Positions 62,860 through 64,000 of a DNA stretch of 64,000 nucleotides are shown piece by piece. Each line of letters starts with the position of its first letter. The stretch's first letter is position 1. This DNA is from Bog-473 sp963828505. GTDB lineage: Bacteria > Actinomycetota > Acidimicrobiia > Acidimicrobiales > RAAP-2. Under the pieces are notes generated by a model. The model did no database searches and was not told the origin of the DNA. It was given only the letters and a program-made list of their open reading frames with translations. The stretch lies in the NCBI GenBank assembly GCA_963828505.1, contig CAWHFM010000020.1, positions 1-64,000 on the forward strand, written 5' to 3'. The position numbers and the translations under genes were made by a program.

Positions 62860-63720
62860 TCAGCCGAACACGCCATTTGGGATGTATGCACCGTTCATCT
62901 CCCATTCACCCCGGATCATCACGGCACCGCCCGCACGGAGCGCCACGCCCGCTTCGGCGAGCGTTTCGATGGCCCACTGATCGCGCGCCCTCATCCAGCT
63001 CACGCTGATGATCTCGTCGTTGTTGCAACGAGCCATGTGAGCCCGCAGCAGTCGGGCGGCAATGTCGGCGTCAGTTGCCGCCAACTGGGCCACACGACCC
63101 CCGCGAACGACGGCGTAGCCGCCATTGGGGTCGATGAGCAGACGATGACCCAGCGAAAGCTGGAATTCGACATCCGGTCGTCTGGTGTTACCTCGCAGCA
63201 CCGAGTCGACGGCGTCGACGTGGGTAAGCGCATGATCGCCAGCTTCCTGAATCCCTATCGGAGGTTCAACCCTCCTCCGCCAAGGACTGACTGCACCAAC
63301 AGAAGGATGGAGGTCGAAGCCCGCTCGAACGTACCGGTGTACCGCGCGTGGGTCAGGCGACGCGAAGATGGCCCCGCCGGCGCAGCTCTGCCCGTAGTGG
63401 AGGGTCTTGTCGAGCAACTCCTTCCCGATACCCATCTCCTGGTAGACGGGCCGGACCCCGAGATTGGAGAGCACCCAACGGTTTCCCCGGATCTGGGACT
63501 GTGCCATCCCGACCACACGTCCACCATCCTCGGCGAGCCAAGATCCGTCCGGATCGCTCGTCAGCAGGTGATCGGTACGGCGTTGGCCCCAGACGATCTG
63601 TTCAGGCGTATGCGGCTCGGGAGGCATTCCGTGAGTTGCTCGCATGGCCGAATAGGCCGCGTGCCACGTTTCTTCTGTAGCGACCACATCCTCAGGACGT
63701 ACACGCCGAATTCGCACCAT
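62860..63720 (-). CDS. GNAT-family N-acetyltransferase
   Basis: The 286-aa protein begins VRIRRVRPEDVVATEETWHAAY and has the acetyl-CoA loop LGVRPVYQEMGIGKELLDKTL (R/Q-x-x-G-x-G/A) around residue 100-120, with ASPDPRAVHRYVRAGFDLHP after it. A second, degenerate GNAT-like half follows (LIDPNGGYAVVRGGRVAQLAATDAD, ending GAYIPNGVFG), the two-domain form seen in actinobacterial mycothiol-synthase-like enzymes. ATG 63720 gives the normal start; an upstream open frame to 63840 lacks similarity. The acceptor molecule is unknown. Confidence 0.83.
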   Translation of the reverse strand: MVRIRRVRPEDVVATEETWHAAYSAMRATHGMPPEPHTPEQIVWGQRRTDHLLTSDPDGSWLAEDGGRVVGMAQSQIRGNRWVLSNLGVRPVYQEMGIGKELLDKTLHYGQSCAGGAIFASPDPRAVHRYVRAGFDLHPSVGAVSPWRRRVEPPIGIQEAGDHALTHVDAVDSVLRGNTRRPDVEFQLSLGHRLLIDPNGGYAVVRGGRVAQLAATDADIAARLLRAHMARCNNDEIISVSWMRARDQWAIETLAEAGVALRAGGAVMIRGEWEMNGAYIPNGVFG

Positions 63721-63802
63721 CTGACCAGCATGACAGCGAGCGGCGACTCTCCCTTTCACGGCGTGCCACAGGTGAACCGAAGCGGTGGCACGGCGATGTC
63801 CT

Positions 63803-64000
63803 CTACGGAAGCTGCGGATCCGGAGGGAAGAGACCCGCATCGGTCAGCAGCTGAGATCCCAAACGAGGGCCGGATGCGGCCGACCAGGCGAATGTGCCGC
63901 CCCAATCGACCTCGCCGTAGAAGCCGACAGGGCCAGCGGTCGAGTAGAGGGGCCCGGCCACCCGCGTCGCGCGCGCTCCTGTTGCGATGTTGGCCAACCA
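63803..64000 (-). CDS. C-terminal part of an unknown protein, cut by the window edge
   Basis: The frame reads WLANIATGARATRVAGPLYS, then GFYGEVDWGGTFAWSAASGP, to a stop at 63803. It runs off the window on its N-terminal side, although an ATG at 63997 could start a 64-aa protein. The aromatic/Gly-rich sequence is like the end of an exported or surface protein, but no family is recognised. It is 82 bp upstream of the GNAT gene on the same strand. Confidence 0.4.
   Translation of the reverse strand, partial: WLANIATGARATRVAGPLYSTAGPVGFYGEVDWGGTFAWSAASGPRLGSQLLTDAGLFPPDPQLP

Overview
The window comes from a GC-rich, Gram-positive actinobacterium, most likely a member of the Acidimicrobiia or a close relative. 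The evidence is frequent GTG starts, tightly overlapping genes, F420-type oxidoreductases, a DnaK-GrpE-DnaJ-HspR-ClpB heat-shock operon with HspR boxes, an EtfD-like membrane Fe-S reductase, a bifunctional PutA, and PurS/PurQ/PurL as separate subunits. The taxonomic call is an inference; no rRNA is present. About 55 credible protein genes and one tRNA (Gly, CCC) are seen. There is no CRISPR array, rRNA, replication origin or intact insertion sequence.

Layout. 0-5.6 kb (minus strand): CoA transferase, secreted beta-propeller, glutaminase coupled to a proteasome-type Ntn protease, a TauD-like dioxygenase and a SnoaL-like remnant. 5.8-12.3 kb: two DHA2-type efflux pumps, an Old-Yellow-Enzyme-like reductase, an amidase and an HxlR regulator divergent from the second pump. 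12.2-21.5 kb: a catabolic-looking accessory region with an APH-like kinase, a frameshifted uncharacterised gene and an SDR in one operon, followed by an alcohol dehydrogenase, a luciferase-like monooxygenase, an epoxide-hydrolase-like enzyme, a serine hydrolase, a Ddn-like F420 enzyme and a cyclase-family hydrolase.

21.5-34.8 kb: the de novo purine pathway on the minus strand in two blocks, purA-purD-purB-purC-purS-purQ and methyltransferase-purL-purF-purM-pyrE. A cell-wall amidase and one plus-strand basic protein lie between the blocks. Most junctions are 4-bp GTGA or ATGA overlaps. 34.9-41.4 kb: dnaK-grpE-dnaJ-hspR-clpB, with an HspR-type operator at dnaK and a terminator after clpB. 41.5-50.2 kb: gpmA, then a nitrogen-sensing segment (amtB-glnK, two membrane proteins, a second PII, a cyclic-nucleotide-binding protein, aquaporin), a PPOX-type F420 protein and the EtfD-like reductase. 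Both PII promoters share a GlnR-like box.

50.3-57.8 kb: tRNA-Gly followed by a decayed accessory segment. It holds a broken beta-propeller/TIG gene with 120-bp repeats, an FAD oxidoreductase with a CTG start and a frameshift, a transposase scrap, a second, intact FAD oxidoreductase and a secreted seven-repeat protein with paired cysteines. 57.8-64 kb (minus strand): PutA with a C-terminal frameshift, a second amidase, a GNAT acetyltransferase and a partial gene at the edge.

At least five genes carry single-base frameshifts, several in homopolymers. Some may be sequencing or assembly errors, so reads should be checked before calling them pseudogenes.
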